Numbered from the stretch's first letter, positions 1-49,270 are shown. The stretch: DNA of 64,000 nucleotides from Megalonaias nervosa (GCA_016617855.1 JAECUM010001829.1:1-64000); one strand, 5' to 3'. Numbers and translations: made by a program. Notes: generated by a model not told the origin, from the letters alone.

Positions 1-510
1 ATAGACACGACTTCAATATTGCATATTCAGCATTTCATGAATCAAACACATCCCGAGAGGCAATGGGATTTACAACTGTACATTTTTAGGGGTGGGGGTT
101 AAGAAAGGGGTAACTGCACCGTGCTTTGGTATACAATATAGTATGTTGGCGTTCTGTACCATAGTTATTCGAAACCAAACGGTCCTAAAAATAATTACAA
201 AAAGTCACGATTCATGATCAGCGAAAGCCTTAGGCTTTTAAATTTGCAATAATGCTTTCATTTCTGACCAATATTTTTAATTTGTTCAATATAAACACAA
301 TTTATAAACATAAAATTCTATTACCGATGCTTCGACAGCTCTACATAGACTGATCGTGTGTATCATTGGGCTCTTTTGCTCAGAAAACTAATATTACACA
401 GATATCAACCAGTCCGAAAAGAACTGGAAGGCTTCCGATTGAATCTCAGCTGTGTCGTGGACATATGGACAAACAGTTGATCATTGACGTAACAGTATTT
501 ACTCACTATA
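1..510 (+). promoter_or_regulatory. SLC30A7 upstream region and probable 5' UTR
   Basis: This stretch lies directly before the start codon and must hold part or all of the 5' UTR and perhaps the promoter. I see no TATA box at a convincing distance. TGACGTAA at 485-492 matches a CRE/ATF-type site but sits only about 20 bases before the ATG, so it may be untranslated transcript rather than promoter. I did not find a clear metal-response element (TGCRCNC). A further non-coding exon upstream of the window cannot be excluded. Confidence 0.4.
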
Positions 511-35567
<35,057 letters not shown>

Positions 35568-37623
35568 TGGACCAGATCACTGTGATACATACAAGATTAT
35601 ATAGTCTAGTCCATTGTATTTAATGTTGTCTGCTGAGATTGGCAGACATCTGGTGCTGGATCATTATTTTAGGGGACTAGAGCGAACTAGTTTCACTTCA
35701 GTGGAATAGTAATATTTTATTGATTCACATAGTGCAGTTTCATTTCTATGACAACAGCCATTAAAGTATGTCAGGTTTTACCTTCAGGAAGGGAGAACAG
35801 TGGCAGAGTTCATTTTTAGTGAGCAGAATGTGTGACATTTTATGTTTGGAAACAGGTTAAGATTATTTTTTTGAACAAAACCTGTCTTTTTTTTATCCTC
35901 TTATCATCACAAGTTAGGAGGGGGATGTAGTGTTTTTCCTGTGCATTGTGTGTTCATTTGTTTGTTCATCCTTTCATTAAGCCCTCAATATCTTGAACCC
36001 TATTTCACTTGCAATCATGAAACTTGATTTCTGGATGAATCTCAGGGCAAGTACTTAAACTATACCGAATCTAGGTCACTCTGACCCAATTTTCATGCTT
36101 GAGTGACTTTCTTTCAGCTGTTTGTCCATTACATTCTCAATATCTCAGACTTATTTCACCTACATTTACAAAATTTTGTGGATTCATCTCAACCACACAG
36201 AAAACATGGTCAGTGTGATCTAGTTTCAACTATCTGTTCATTTCACTCTTAATAATGGATCATAATTTACTTACACTTGTGAAAATTGGCAAGTGAATGT
36301 ATATCGAGGTAATCCTACCATATAAAAACTGTCATTGTGACCTAATTTTCGTGCTTGAGTGACTTATAGATATCTGTTTGTTATACCCTCAATATAATTT
36401 CATCCATCGTAGTTGAAATTCATTTGTGAAATAATAACAAGTAGATTAATTTATTCACACAAAAACTAGGTCACTGTGACCTAATTTTCTTGCTGGAATT
36501 GCTGTATTGTTTGCTATTTATTTGTTAAATACTTAATATCTTAGACCTTGTTTTACTTACACTTACGAAAATTTTCTGTATGGATGCAGATGAAGGAAAG
36601 CAACTCAGCTCTACCAAAATGAGGTCAATGTGCCATTTTGCAGCTTGAGGGACTTTTCTGTTTTCAGCTATTCATTATTACACTGTCAGTATCATGGACC
36701 CAATTTATATGTGAGTGTATCCCACAAAGAGAAACTTGACCATACCAAAACTAGGTCAGCATGAAAGTATCCTATTATAAGGACTTTCATTATTGAAGAA
36801 ATTATTCTTACGTGCCATCAAATATAGATGTAGATACAAAAACCTGAGAAAGCTTAAAACATTGTCATATATAATCAACATCATTGGGAGAAATTCCAAC
36901 AGAAGCCATCCTACTGACCCAGATTTCTTGGTCAGCTGCTCTTGCATTTGGCTGTTAGGTAGATATCAGTCAGGTGGGTACTGTCTGGCCATCTAGGGCC
37001 TCTTGTTTTATAATGTGACCATATAAACTGTTTACATGAAAGATCAAAGGTCACAGTGAAGAGTAAAGCAAATTCTAAAGTTGTTCAACTTCTTACAAGA
37101 TTTAAGAACATATGGCTTAAAAATATGCAGCTGTGCTTCATAACAAAAAATAGAGGTATAAATTTGGTTCCAGATAAGAGTTTAAAAACACAGAAATTCA
37201 GACAGACTAGACAGATTTAATAAAAATATCTCAGTAGTCAGAGATGTGAAGGAATGAAACATTGTCAAAACGTGACATTCATTGAAATAAGTTGTAGTGG
37301 ACACCGTCATATACACAAAGGCTTGTGTTCATAGAGAACAAAATGCACACATGTATACACACACACACTTTTCTTAATTGACTTCCATATTTATAGATTT
37401 TATAGATCTAGATAGAAAAGATACCTATCATCAAGAGGACAATGGTTTATTCCTTAGATAATCTTTATGGACGAGTTATTGTATACAAGTTGTACAAGTG
37501 CATATTTAAAAGGGAATAAAGCAAGAAATTAATTGTGGTTAAAGGATTTCTGTTTTACTTGAGCATTGTTAAGTCCTATAATAACATGTGAAATGTAAAT
37601 ATCATGTCAATTAACTTAATAAA
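35568..37623 (+). other. Probable SLC30A7 3' UTR (end unknown)
   Basis: Follows the stop codon directly. AATAAA occurs at about 37515-37520 and again at about 37618-37623; either could be the cleavage signal, and later ones exist. Within it, 35980-36760 holds about five diverged units of about 140-160 bases with ACTAGGTCACTGTGACCTAATTT-like and GCTTGAGTGACTT text, so this part is repeat-derived. Confidence 0.4.
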
Positions 37624-38639
37624 ATATCTAATCATGCATTTTAGTGTTACCAAGCTTCATGTTTATCATCAAATAACACATTATCAATGTTACAGAGTTT
37701 GATGTTTATCATTATCTTAATATTTTCAGTTTGATGTTAACACGAGTCCAGATTGCTTGCATAAAAGTGGCAGGGAATTTATTTTCCAGCAGTTTTGTTA
37801 TTGTTTTCATAATTTACTTAAGCAAAATTGAGTATTTTTCATTTACATTCATGTCTTTTATACATTCCTTGTCATGAAACTTGTTAGGTACTTGTGAGTG
37901 TACTTGTACACATATGCAGTTACTACACAATTATACCGAAACTAGTCTACTTTGTGTTGATAAGCTTGGCTTAAGTTTTGCGCATAGCTACTTTTTATAT
38001 TTTCCCCACATTTAAATGAAGTTAGTTAGAACACTGCTCTTCCAAATGACTTTGATTTTAAAACATATACATGCTTTTTTCTACTGAAAGCAAAGTTCTG
38101 AAGACATTTAAAAATGTTTAACAAAAGTAATGGTTTTAGCCTGACGTATCTGAAGGTATTATGTTTGAAAGAATTTCTTGGTTGTAAATAGTATAACTGC
38201 ATGTCTCAAGTTTGTATCATATTTTGTTGACTTGAAATCGCTTACCAGTATGCTTGGTCTCATTCATTAGTCCACTTGTGTTGTAATTATAAAATGACAA
38301 AGTCATTCTTTTGCTGTTTCTTTCCAGATGTGCAAGATACAGGTACATTTTTTCACCATCAGTTAGAAATTACATAAACTTATAAGTATTGTTGGAAATT
38401 TTATGAATATATAATTGAGGAACAAAAAACCTGGAATATGATCATATATCCCTGAATCTGATAATGATTTTAAATTCCACTGGTGATTGGAATCTTTTAT
38501 CAGATTTAATTTTTATCCTTTTGTAATTCTCATCAGCTAAACAAATAATTATATCCCCCCCCCCCAAATGATACTGCTGTCAGCTTCTTCCTTCTGGCTA
38601 TCACAGTTTTGTTCTTCCTGTTTTTCTAAAGAAAAGCTG
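37624..38639. other. Downstream sequence, no recognised element
   Basis: AT-rich, no coding stretch, array or SINE seen. It could still be transcribed as a long 3' UTR. Confidence 0.4.
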
Positions 38640-41080
38640 GGGTCAGGGTATACTTGCTTCTGTCAGTCCATCCATCATGCATTAATTTCTGCACTTTACC
38701 TTTAAAGTCTTTTGAGATTAAGTGATGGAACTTGATATACTTGCTCATCATCACTAGGTGTTTCACTTGCCATATTCAAGATCAAGGTCATAGTGCAATA
38801 TTTTATATTTTCCATCTCACTAATCCTTCTGCTACATAACTTTAAAGCCATTTGAGATCAAGGGATGAGACTTGGTATATTTATACATCATGGGACATAT
38901 CCCAGGGCAAAAATGTTGTATTGATTAAATTCCCTCTTGCGAGATTTCAGGAGGACCAAAGTATGCTCTTATGATGTTTTTTTTTATTAAGTCCTGGTTT
39001 TGCCTTTTAACTATCTCACTAATACTTTAAAGCTGTTTGAGATCAAGGGATGAGACTTGGTATCCATCATGGAAGGTGTGACACAAAACTAGATTGGGGT
39101 TCCTATCTGCAACGTCAATGTCATGGATTATTATGTTATGTTTTACTTGCACTTTCCTTTCTGCTATATAATTTTCAAGCTGTTGGAGATCAAGGGATGA
39201 AACTTCAGAAATGCTTCCAAGGTGTGCAAGTATGCAAATTGTGCACAATTTTAAAAAATTTGCAAACTTGGAAGCAGTGATGCATGAGAACTGAGCAAAT
39301 TTGCTGAAAGTGATACATATAAAATGCACTTTATGCAGTACAGAAGTTTTATTTAACTGTTAAGATTGACTGAATAAATATGAGTACAAAAATAAAAATA
39401 AATACATTTATTTGATCAAAATATTTGTGTCTGTTTCAGAGTATGCAGATTTAGGTTAATCAGATAATCAAAAAAAAAGATGCCTGGAAATCCTGCTAAT
39501 TGTTTGAAAAAGACGTGTGCGTTATTGAGGGGTATTATCTATAAAAGATGTGTGCATAATTTAGAGGTTCTGCAGTTTATGCCCTTTACTCTCATTTGCA
39601 CATGCATGAACTTTAGTCCATTTCCTGGGGGTGAGAGAGAAACTTGTAGTCAAACATGGCATGGTGAAAAGTTTCTGATTGTTTTAAATGTTAGTGGTGG
39701 TGGGTATGGGCAGAGTGAACAGCAGAAAGAAGGAAGTGAATGATGTGGTGGAATTTTCGTAAAACACTGCATGATATTTCTGAAACAATGTAAATGCTGG
39801 GTAATGTCAGCCATCAAAGGAGAAACCAAAATTGGAAGCAGAGTTTCTGAAATATTGGCAGCTACAATACATATGGCTACAGCACAACCCCATGATGGGA
39901 GAGGGGGCATCTTAACCAGAATTTTGATTTTAACTGTGCTCTAACAGAATAGGAAGAAAGAGAAATATTTGAGTGTTAGGTAAATACATAGTTAAACTAT
40001 GTTTCCTCCCTCCCTCCTTCATGCTATTATCTACTTTCCACCTTGTTTTGGTGACAAGGGAGAGACTACTTCCTTTAGATTAAATCCTGGCAGCATCTCT
40101 GGAACTTGGCATACTTGTGCATCATTGCTGGAAGGTGTGTCACATAGCATGTTAGGGATGCTATATTGAAGGTCAAGGTCATGGCTGAAGATTTTTCTGT
40201 CACATATCTATATAACTTCAAAGCTGTTTGAAATATGAGGATGAATCTTTGAGTATTCATATCCATCGCTAGAAGATGTGACATATCATATCTTCACAGC
40301 CAAGGTCATAGTTCCATGTCTTTTGCTTTACATTATACTTTTCTACTCTATAACATTACAAATAGTTGAGATTAAGCTTCGTGTACATGTATGTTTTCTT
40401 TAGCAAGTGTGTTGTTGGGGGGGGGGGCGTAATTTTTTTCAAGCTCACTGTCAGGGCATTATATGTTTAATTTTGCTAGTACACTTTCTTTTGTGTCCAT
40501 TAATTATCAAGTCATTGAGATGAATGAACGAAACTTGGTATATCTATATAACATCACTACAAGGTGTGTCACTTACCGATTCTATCATCAGGGTCAAGCT
40601 CACAGGTCAATAGTTTGGGTTTTGTCACATTTGTCCTTCTGCGTTCTAACTTGGCAGTTGTTTAAGGTAAATGGATGAAGCTTGTTATTCTTATATATTG
40701 TCATTAAATATTGTGTTTGAAGTCTTTTTCTCAAGGTCAAAGTCACAGATTAATATCTTTAAGGTTTCTTTTTATACAGTTTTGTATTATAAAAACTGTT
40801 GAGGTTCATGCTTCTCAGTTTGATGGCATCTTATGTATCAAAGCCAATGTATATCTGCTGGGTCAAGTTCATGGATAACTTTTTTAGCCCCTTTTCCTCT
40901 AATGCTCTTTGAGGTAGGGAAATGAAACTTCATTACTTTAAATGTTTGCCCAGTAGCTTTTCCACTCTGCTTTAAAGGTCATCTGTTTTAAAGGTCATAG
41001 ATTTCATGATGGTGTACTTATATGACCTCACCATGATAGGCAGGTGGGCAAAAATTCACTGAATTTTGCTTGTTTACCTA
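38640..41080. repeat. Degenerate long tandem repeat, unit about 130-190 bases
   Basis: Landmarks recur throughout: TTTGAGATCAAGGGATGAGA, CTTGGTATA..TCATC, GGTGTGTCAC, TCAAGGTCATAG, and CTTTCTGCTATATAA-like text. I count at least nine diverged units. AT-rich TTs and C/T runs separate them. The open frames inside are short and not conserved between units, so it is not a decayed gene. Confidence 0.65.
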
Positions 41081-41189
41081 ATGTTTCCTAAACTCTTTGA
41101 GATATCTCTATGAAACTTGATATACCATTTTATTATGACTAGATATTGTCTCCTGAAAAGAATTTAGTCTAGTTTTTTTAACCCCATTT

Positions 41190-41269
41190 TTATTACAAAA
41201 TTGTATTTGTTCATCTGTCACAGTCTTGTTTATTACAAAATTGTATTTGTTCATCTGTCACAGTCTTGT
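41190..41269. repeat. Perfect 40-base tandem duplication
   Basis: TTATTACAAAATTGTATTTG then TTCATCTGTCACAGTCTTGT occurs twice without a difference, so it is recent. Confidence 0.97.
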
Positions 41270-41978
41270 CTAGTTAATATCCCCAGATCTGTTAGAGATA
41301 TCTTCATGAAACTTCGTATGCATTTGTATGATGATGAGTTTGTGCTAATTATGAGATTCAGCTTTCTCAGATTAAAACTTTTAGAGTTTTCTCCCCAGCT
41401 TTAGCAATAGAAACTCCACAGCTTTAGAAAACTGAGTGCAATAAAAATTATAAACAAAGTCATGGAAAGTGCAACATCAGATTTTAGTGATGGGTAAGAA
41501 ATATAATTTTTTTTTTTGTCACAGTTATACCAGTTATACCAATGAATGTTGATTGAACTGTGTATTTAGTTGTTTTTCAGTAAACAAGTTGATAGCACTG
41601 GCAACGATTTCAGGTTTGAATGATTTTTCTTGTCTTTATATCTGTTCTGATCTTGGAACGTGATAGCAAAAACAGTTACCAATTTTTTTTCTTTCAAACC
41701 CAATTTTTGAATATATTTTATGACTCGGAAATGACACCATTTCATTAAGTCCTGATTTTTTTCAAAAAACATTTATTCAGGAGTGAACCAAGCATGTGGG
41801 TATATATTGGCGGTGTCCAACACAAGTTCTTTGACTCTCTATCCATGATATCAAGTTCAAGGTCAAAGTGTGACATAGATTTCTGTACTGAATTATTTTG
41901 TGAACATGTTAGCTAAGACATATTGGAAAATATAATTGTTACCAAATTTGATATGCTGGATTTTCGCAGGAATATCAA

Positions 41979-42145
41979 AGGGAGCCTCTCTGGCGCAGTG
42001 GTGAGCATGCCAGATTCGTGACCAAAAAGGTGTGTGTTTGAATCCTACCATCAAACCAGCCTTGATGTCAGTAACTATTGTGTCCCTGGACAAGGCATTA
42101 ACTAACCTACTTGTGTGTTGTACAGTAAAACACCAAATCAATCAA
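41979..42145 (+). mobile_element. tRNA-SINE family C
   Basis: tRNA-like head GAGCCTCTCTGGCGCAGTGG with box B GTTTGAATCC, a short body (TGTCCCTGGACAAGGCATTA) and a tail CACCAAATCAATCAAG. A single copy in the window. Flanking duplication not clear. Confidence 0.75.
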
Positions 42146-42693
42146 GAATGTCAGAGATGGTATAAAATACTCAACAGTTAAAAAGAACAGTAGGAAGGAC
42201 AAAACATACTTCTCAAGAATTCCTGCAAATTCTTTTTTTTTTATTGTCTGTCCCTTTTAGGAACATCTGTTTCCCCTACTCACTGGCTGTGGTATTAATG
42301 TTTACATATTTATCATATCATTGTAGTAGCATTTAGTATTTTAAAATTGTGCACAATATTATTATCTCTATTCTTTAAAACACATTTGCTTCCATTATTT
42401 TTTTTATTTCAAGTTAAATCAGTTGATATAAACCTCAATAAATGATAGTGCCAAGAATTATTAGAGTCCTTCAGAGAAATTTATCTGAATAAAATGTATC
42501 TAAAATTGCTATAAACAGCAAAGATATATTTTATAAAGGCATTGAATCCATTGTTTTTTATATGTAAAGTGGTTTATTTCTCAGTATCTTGTGCAGAGTG
42601 TATTGTTTAGTTTGAACTGAATACTGTACTCACCAACTACCACAAATACAGTCATGCTGTTCAAACATAAATGCAATTTTCCTTCATACTTTT

Positions 42694-42922
42694 GGGGTCC
42701 AGGTGGCTGAGTGGTTTAAGGTGTTCATCATTACAGATCAGTGATATCTCTTTCCACATGGGTTCAAGTCGTAGTTTGACCAATATGAATATACGAGAAA
42801 GCTTTCCAGTAGCTTCCCAAGAATCAGTGGTTCTTCCAGGGGTCTACTCAGATTCTTCCTTCACCAAACATACTGGCTGCCATGTGTAGTCTATCATGCT
42901 GAAAAATGGTATTAACACCACA
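42694..42922 (+). mobile_element. tRNA-SINE family A, diverged
   Basis: Head GGGTCCAGGTGGCTGAGTGG, box B GGGTTCAAGTCG, centre TTCTTCCTTCACCAAACATA and CTGGCTGCCATGTGTAGTCT, end CTGAAAAATGGTATTAACAC. Confidence 0.87.
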
Positions 42923-44841
42923 AATACCAAAACCATAGTCATTCATATATTTGTTTTACAGATGTTATGGTCTATCAGTTTTATAGCTGAGTTAGCAAAA
43001 GGCTAGTGGTGCATGATATTGTGTCAAATGATATACACTGATTCATATCAGATTATATACACTGATTCATTTTAAGTTAAAGAAACTGGGTATACAAATA
43101 AATGGTGCATGGTAAATTTGTTTATAGTTATTTCTTATCCTGGTGAGTGTTCGGTGAGTGCTCAGTGCACATAACTTGTTGAAAATTCAGTTGCAGTTAT
43201 GTCCCTTGACAATCATCATCTTAGATCAATATTGGCATGAAATCAGATTAACCATCTATATTAGCTTATACATAAGTCAAACTGCAAACTACACAAACTC
43301 AGATCTGACATCACATAATGTGCTTGCAGATTTGGGCCAGTAATCATTAGAACAAACAACACAGACCCTGATCTTCTAGTGCTCTATACGATGGCAGATC
43401 AGGGTCTTTTGTTGTTTGCAGTTGGACTGGATTTAAAAATGACTATATATGATACATGTGGTACTTATATTTATTGTTAATTGGATATTTATTTGTTAAT
43501 GTTAATTGGATATTTATTTGTTAATTGGATATTTTACCATGCTTAATAGTACAAAGTATTCTCATACTGTAACAATTCTTCATAAAATATTTTCTTGTCA
43601 CAATCAAATCTGCTTTATCAGACATGTGCCAGTAAAATGCCAAATTTAGGAACCCCTTTTCTTTATAGCATAACCTACGTTTTCAGCCAGAGTGCAAAGT
43701 TTACAAATATACAGTGTTTGACAGAAAGTATATGCTGATGTTTTAATTTTATTTACCAAATTCATAACATTTTTATGCAAAAATAACCACTTTGTGTAGA
43801 TTAATTTATGTATTATCAGTTTTTGTTTGTTGGTTGGTTGTCATTTTTCCATTTCATCTGTCTCCTATAGGCATGTACATTATAAATCTAAATGAAGACC
43901 AGGATGGATTTTGATTTGCTACAGACTGACAGTGCAGTTGTAAGACCTTTAGCATATATTTGTAGTTATACTTAGGAAGGTCTTAGTATTTGTGGGGGTG
44001 GGGGTGGGGGGCTCTGAATTACTTGCATTTTACATCTGACTTGGGGGAGGGGATTACAGTCCCAGTTAGATGTAGTTTACATCTGGCTGGTGAGGGACAC
44101 TCCCAATTACATGTATTTTACATCTGGCTGGCAGGGACACCGAATTAAATGTATTTAACCTTGCTTACAGGCACAGGGTGTTACCCATCCTTAATGAATT
44201 TATATCATTTTTCCAGCTTTACTGATACCCACATCAAGATTTTAAACCTTTGAAAATTGAACACGGTATTTTTACTGGTATACATTTGCACTGAACCTTG
44301 GTAAACTGTCCTGACCTAAGGGTCTCATGTATAGTCCTTTTAGTGACATCATGGATAGGTATTCGCCATGCAGTTCAACAAAACAAAAAATGTAGATTCT
44401 TGGGTTATTTGTTGTGTAGAATCAGTACAATTTAACAGTCTTAAACCACTCCTCATATTTGTGGTTACTCATGCAGTTTATTTTATGTATTTTATTCATT
44501 TTTGTGATGTGTATATATCGGATTTAATCACACATCATCAAGATGATAATGCAAATCAATGTTACCATGATTATCAAGGTCAAAATGCATGACTCATCCA
44601 TGCTTCATAGTATAGAACTTACAGAAATGCACAGCAGCCTATTAGGGCAGAGACAGGAGCTTGATTATGCTTGTAGCAACAGCCAGTAAAAACATGGGTT
44701 GCATTCTATGTATGTTGGCTTATAGTAAAAGTAATTTTATTTGTCGGACAGAGGTTGGCTTGCTATTGTTTACTGAGTCCTTTCAGGACCACTAAAAGTT
44801 TATTGTATTCATGCTGTTACTTCATCTGTATATAAAAGAAG
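42923..44841. other. Intergenic, mostly no recognised element
   Basis: A short triplication of GTTAATTGGATATTTATTT lies at 43478-43533. A 60-base ACATCTGGCTGG-containing repeat recurs at 44030-44155 next to a GGGGGTGGGGGTGGGG run. ACCCTGATCTTCTAGTGCT at 43365-43385 and its near-inverse at 43393-43410 form a small hairpin. No coding sequence seen. Confidence 0.45.
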
Positions 44842-45087
44842 GGGGCCCTGAGTGGCCAAGTGGTCTGAAGCGCTCACTGTGGATCACTGCCATCTCACCT
44901 CTGTCTGCATGGGTTTGAGTCTCAGGTTCAGTCAATGTGGGTAAGTGAGAAAGCTTGCCAGTAGCTTCTTGTGGGTCGGTTGTTCATTCTGGGGTTTTCC
45001 CAGGTCCTTCCTCCACCATTTATACTGACCGCCATGTATAGCCTATCTTGTGCTGAAAAATGGCATTAAACCCTACAGCAACAACAC
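44842..45087 (+). mobile_element. tRNA-SINE family A, full length
   Basis: Head CCCTGAGTGGCCAAGTGGTC, box B GGGTTTGAGTCT, centre CCTTCCTCCACCATTTATAC and CCGCCATGTATAGCC, tail CAGCAACAAC. ATAAAAGAAG flanks both sides exactly (44832-44841 and 45088-45097). Confidence 0.93.
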
Positions 45088-45784
45088 ATAAAAGAAGACA
45101 AAATCTTTTGGCCCCTATGTATTATCATATGTACATAAATTTCATTCTGTCGTTAAGGTTTTCATTACTGCTATTTAATTATGAGAAAAGCCTTGTGCTC
45201 TTTGCTCTTGTCTTTTTAAGAGGAACTCTGTATATCAACTTGTATAGGTAAAACTTTCAACCTTGACAATAAAGGAAAATCAGCTATTTTTGAGAATAAA
45301 AACATTCAGAGCTAAAAAGTAAAGAGTTAGTATATGAAAATAGTTGCATGCATTTTATGAGTACAAGGTTATGTAAAGATATCTTTAACATGCATTCTTG
45401 GTGTTTCAATCAGTTGCAGTGGGTCTTGTTTTTTTATTGCAATTAAGGTACATCGTAATGAATTGTCTGGGACAGATGGCATGTGACAGTTCACCTATTT
45501 ATAGTTTATCTATTTGTTTACAAAGATATATATTGATATGGGAACAACTACGTAGCTTAGGAATTTTGTGTAGAAATGTTATAAATATGTTTATTGTCAG
45601 AAAGTTGTTTCTTGCCTAGATCATTTGTGACATCAAGGTTATCATGCACTCCTTCCAAAATTGTTTATATTCTGTTTTGAAAATGCTGGATTGAAAAGAT
45701 TGTATTGCTGGAGCATAGATAATTGTTAATATTATAAATATTATTTGGCATTTAGTAATAGTGCATTTATGCATTATGTCATTG

Positions 45785-45785
<1 letters not shown>

Positions 45786-45830
<45 letters not shown>
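45786..45830. repeat. (AT)n microsatellite
   Basis: About 22 AT units. Confidence 0.98.
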
Positions 45831-45833
<3 letters not shown>

Positions 45834-48539
45834 TACCTATTAATAATTTATCAATTTGTTCACAAAGATAATGTAATATATTATTATCTGAAGAATGTTC
45901 TTCCTCAGCATGGTATGAGACAACAAATGTTCAGCTCTTAACTTAATTTTGATTAAAAGATAAAGATAATTATCAAATAGTCTATATTATTACAAGATTT
46001 TTTCTGGTGTTTGGTCACCTGACTAAAAATTATAAAATAAAGAACAAACTGGGTCCAAAAGGACACAGTTTTGTAACTGAATAATAGAAATGACTGACAC
46101 CCACAATCTCATTAGTTTACTTGCATTTTCTGATTATTCAGGAAATGGTGAATTACAAATATTTAATCTTGTTTGTTTTTTTAATTTGAAGAATATTGTA
46201 GTAAAAGTTTACTGGTTGCAAAGACATTATGTTCTTTGGTATTTAATAATAAGTATATACAACAACCTTAACCTTAATGGTGGATTGATTTCATGCTGAT
46301 GTTAAGTCTCCTTATTTGCTTGAAAGGTTTTCATTACATTATTCTCATTTGAAATCTGATGTTTACTTCCCATAATTTACAATTTTGAAGATCTGAATTT
46401 ACTGGAGAAATCTTTGAAATATCCCCAAAATAATTCAGACATTGTGACAGCAGTTCAAGACACCAGTTCCGGTGATTTGTAGTCAAGATGGCAATAACAT
46501 GGGTGAAATAGTACTGTAAAACTAGTTTTAGATTTTGTCAAACCCACATTAGTGGAAAAGCAAGATACAACAGTCACTTTTCTGCCAGCGTCAGTTGTGG
46601 CGACATCAGCAGTTTCTTAAGGTGTTGGTTCATGTTTTTCATTTGCATATATTTCCTCAACTCCGTAATGAGTTTTGTTCCTGCTTGGCATGAATCTTTA
46701 TGAAACTATGAAAATTTATTCTGCATAATGCTGGTTTGCTCCTTTGAATTTGAGATCATGGTTACAGTTGTAAAAGATCTGGGTTATGGCTTCAGTTAAC
46801 GTTGTTTCATTGGCTTACATTTCCTAAATCCTTGATGAGGGATTTGGTTGATGCTTGGCTGTCTGAATTGAACTCCATCTTTCTGTTCAACCATGTCTGC
46901 CTTTCAGTCTTTAGGCATGATGGTTTCTGCTTGATAAATTTAGTTTCTTGTGATCATTTGTTTATAAACCTTATGTGCCTTACACATGGGGAGAGGCAGA
47001 AACCTATGAATATTTGGGCTGCTTGGGTCATAGCCAAACTCAATGGAGCTGATTTTCCTTCTTGTATGGCAAGTTTTGGCCAAATTTTCAACAAACTCGA
47101 TAGGTAGATCACAATTGGGCAATGGGTAGCTTGAATTTTTATTCTGTGGCCAAGCTCTGAAAGGTCAAAGTCTCTGGCACCAATATGTTTGTATTTTCTT
47201 GGGTCCAGGGGTCACAGGAGCTAACAATTTTGGGCTACAAGTCTAGTTTACTCAAGTTTCATGCATATTTGTATTACATTTGATGAACAGCAGCACCCTA
47301 TTGAATTTGCAGTCAGTAGATGGAAGCTCAAGTTTCACTGGATTTCAGATTGCAAAATTATATTTATGATACTGTTGTAATAGCTAGTCAATTGGGGGGA
47401 TCAGCCATTCTTCTGAAGGCTTTTTTTTTTAAAAAAAGTTTTGCATTATATTATTTTGGTCACTGCCATTGGACATCCATGTTCCGTGAATATGTTTCTG
47501 GTTTATCACTGTCAGTTGTAAAAGACAATGTTCATACATCCATAAATTTTGTAGCTATGTTCACTGTTATATGCAGATCATAAAATGAAATGCATTGTAG
47601 GAATTACTGTTAAATTTATTTGCTGCTATAATGACTGCAGGTAAAGCCATATACATTTATTCTTGTATACTATCATTGTACATTTTATGTCATTTTTTGG
47701 GGTCCTGGTGATGTAAATGCACATAATAAAAAATGTAACTACCATTCTTGTTGTTTTGGATTCTCACAAATGTAAAATACTGTGAAATATGATTAATAAG
47801 CCCATACCCGAAAATAAGCATGTTATGTATGTACATGAAAGTGAATTTATATAATTATAATATGCAGTTAAATTTGATAGCTCAGTGTAAATATTTCAAA
47901 TTTTGAAATAGTCGTATAAAAATTTATTTCACAAAAGTTAAGGCATGTTAAAAATAAGTGCACAGGACCAGTGCAGATTTAAAAAATAAGCCAAAGTGTT
48001 CAGATTTTGTGTTATGTAAGAAGTATACAGAAATCATCAGAAGGAAAGGTTTCTTTGGAAAACTGAGTCTTGATCAGTTAATAATGCTAATCAGCATGCT
48101 AATTCTTGGCTGAAAAGGTTGGGAGTGGAAAAGAATGCCACAGGAAAAGGCAAAGTTGTTAAATGACAATGAAAAAATGTGAACACAAGCTTGTTAGTTC
48201 TTCTGATCACAGACCAAAAGAGCTTATGGGATGGCATGTTGTCCATCTGTTTATAAGCACAAGTTTGTTGTCACTACTTAGCTACTAGGAAACTTGAATC
48301 ACACCCATCCCAAGCTCTGTTTGGTTCTAAATGAAAACTGCCACTTTGACATCCAAATCATTATGGTCCAAACTTGCAATGTCAACAAAATGATACCAAA
48401 TCTAAAACTGTGTTTCCTGACCAACAAATTTGTGAACTTATTCAACTTGTCTGATAGCGATGCTTTGGCAGGTAAGTGCATTTACACTTTACTTTTGACA
48501 ATCACAGGTTAAGTTCTCGCTCTCCTAACAAAGTTGGCA
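45831..48539. other. Intergenic, no recognised element
   Basis: AT-rich. 46620-47280 has diverged CTTGATGAGGGATTTGGTTG-type text like the degenerate repeats elsewhere. The 101-codon open frame at 46802-47107 falls in it and shows no known domain, so I do not call a gene. Confidence 0.4.
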
Positions 48540-49270
48540 GGTGATAATAGATATGAGTTTCATTCATCCATCTGTCCATTGCACTTTCAATTTTAGAGGA
48601 CAACTCCAAAACTGTTTAAGATCTGTCTGTGAAACTTGGTGCATTTCATAGATCAGTAATTGTGATGTGCCTTTTGCTATTCACATATCTTCAATTACAA
48701 TATTTTTAACAATTTTGTCAGACATCTCTTGATCCCATTATCCACACTTTCATTTCTGGACCAACACACCAAAATTGTTCAAGATATCTCTATGACACTT
48801 GGTATATAATGGTATCTCAGACTTGAAATCTAGATGTGCCTTTCACGGTTGAGAAATCTTCTACTTCAGTATCTTTTTTTCCTTCTGTCTGTCCATTGAT
48901 CCATCATATACACTCTTTTTTATGGATCAAAATGTTGAAGATATCCTTATGAAGTCATGACATTTTATATACAAAAGATGTCCTTTATAAGTTGTGCCAT
49001 TTTATATACAAATCCAATTCATGACCAAGCTGTGATTGTGTTTTGGAATTGTTCAGCTCCAATATTTTTAGTGTTTTATATGTCTCTTCATTAATATATT
49101 AAGATATTCTTTCTGAAGCACAACTCCAAAGCTACAAAGAAATATTTATGGCACATGTATCAGACTAGTACTCTAGAGGTAGTTTTTGCTGTTAGCAATT
49201 CTAAGCTTGAATTTACAAAAGAATGCTTACATCTGTTTGTTGGTCCATCCAACTGTCCAATATAAACTTG
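48540..49270. repeat. Degenerate tandem repeat, unit about 180-190 bases
   Basis: About four diverged units around TCCATTGCACTTTCAATTTTAG-like starts, AAACTGTTTAAGATCTGTC, GAAACTTGGTGCATTT and GATGTGCCTTT. Same type as 38640-41080. Confidence 0.55.

Noticed and set aside
46802..47107. 101-codon + strand open frame
   Set aside because: No known domain, no splice or promoter context, and it lies in degenerate repeat sequence.
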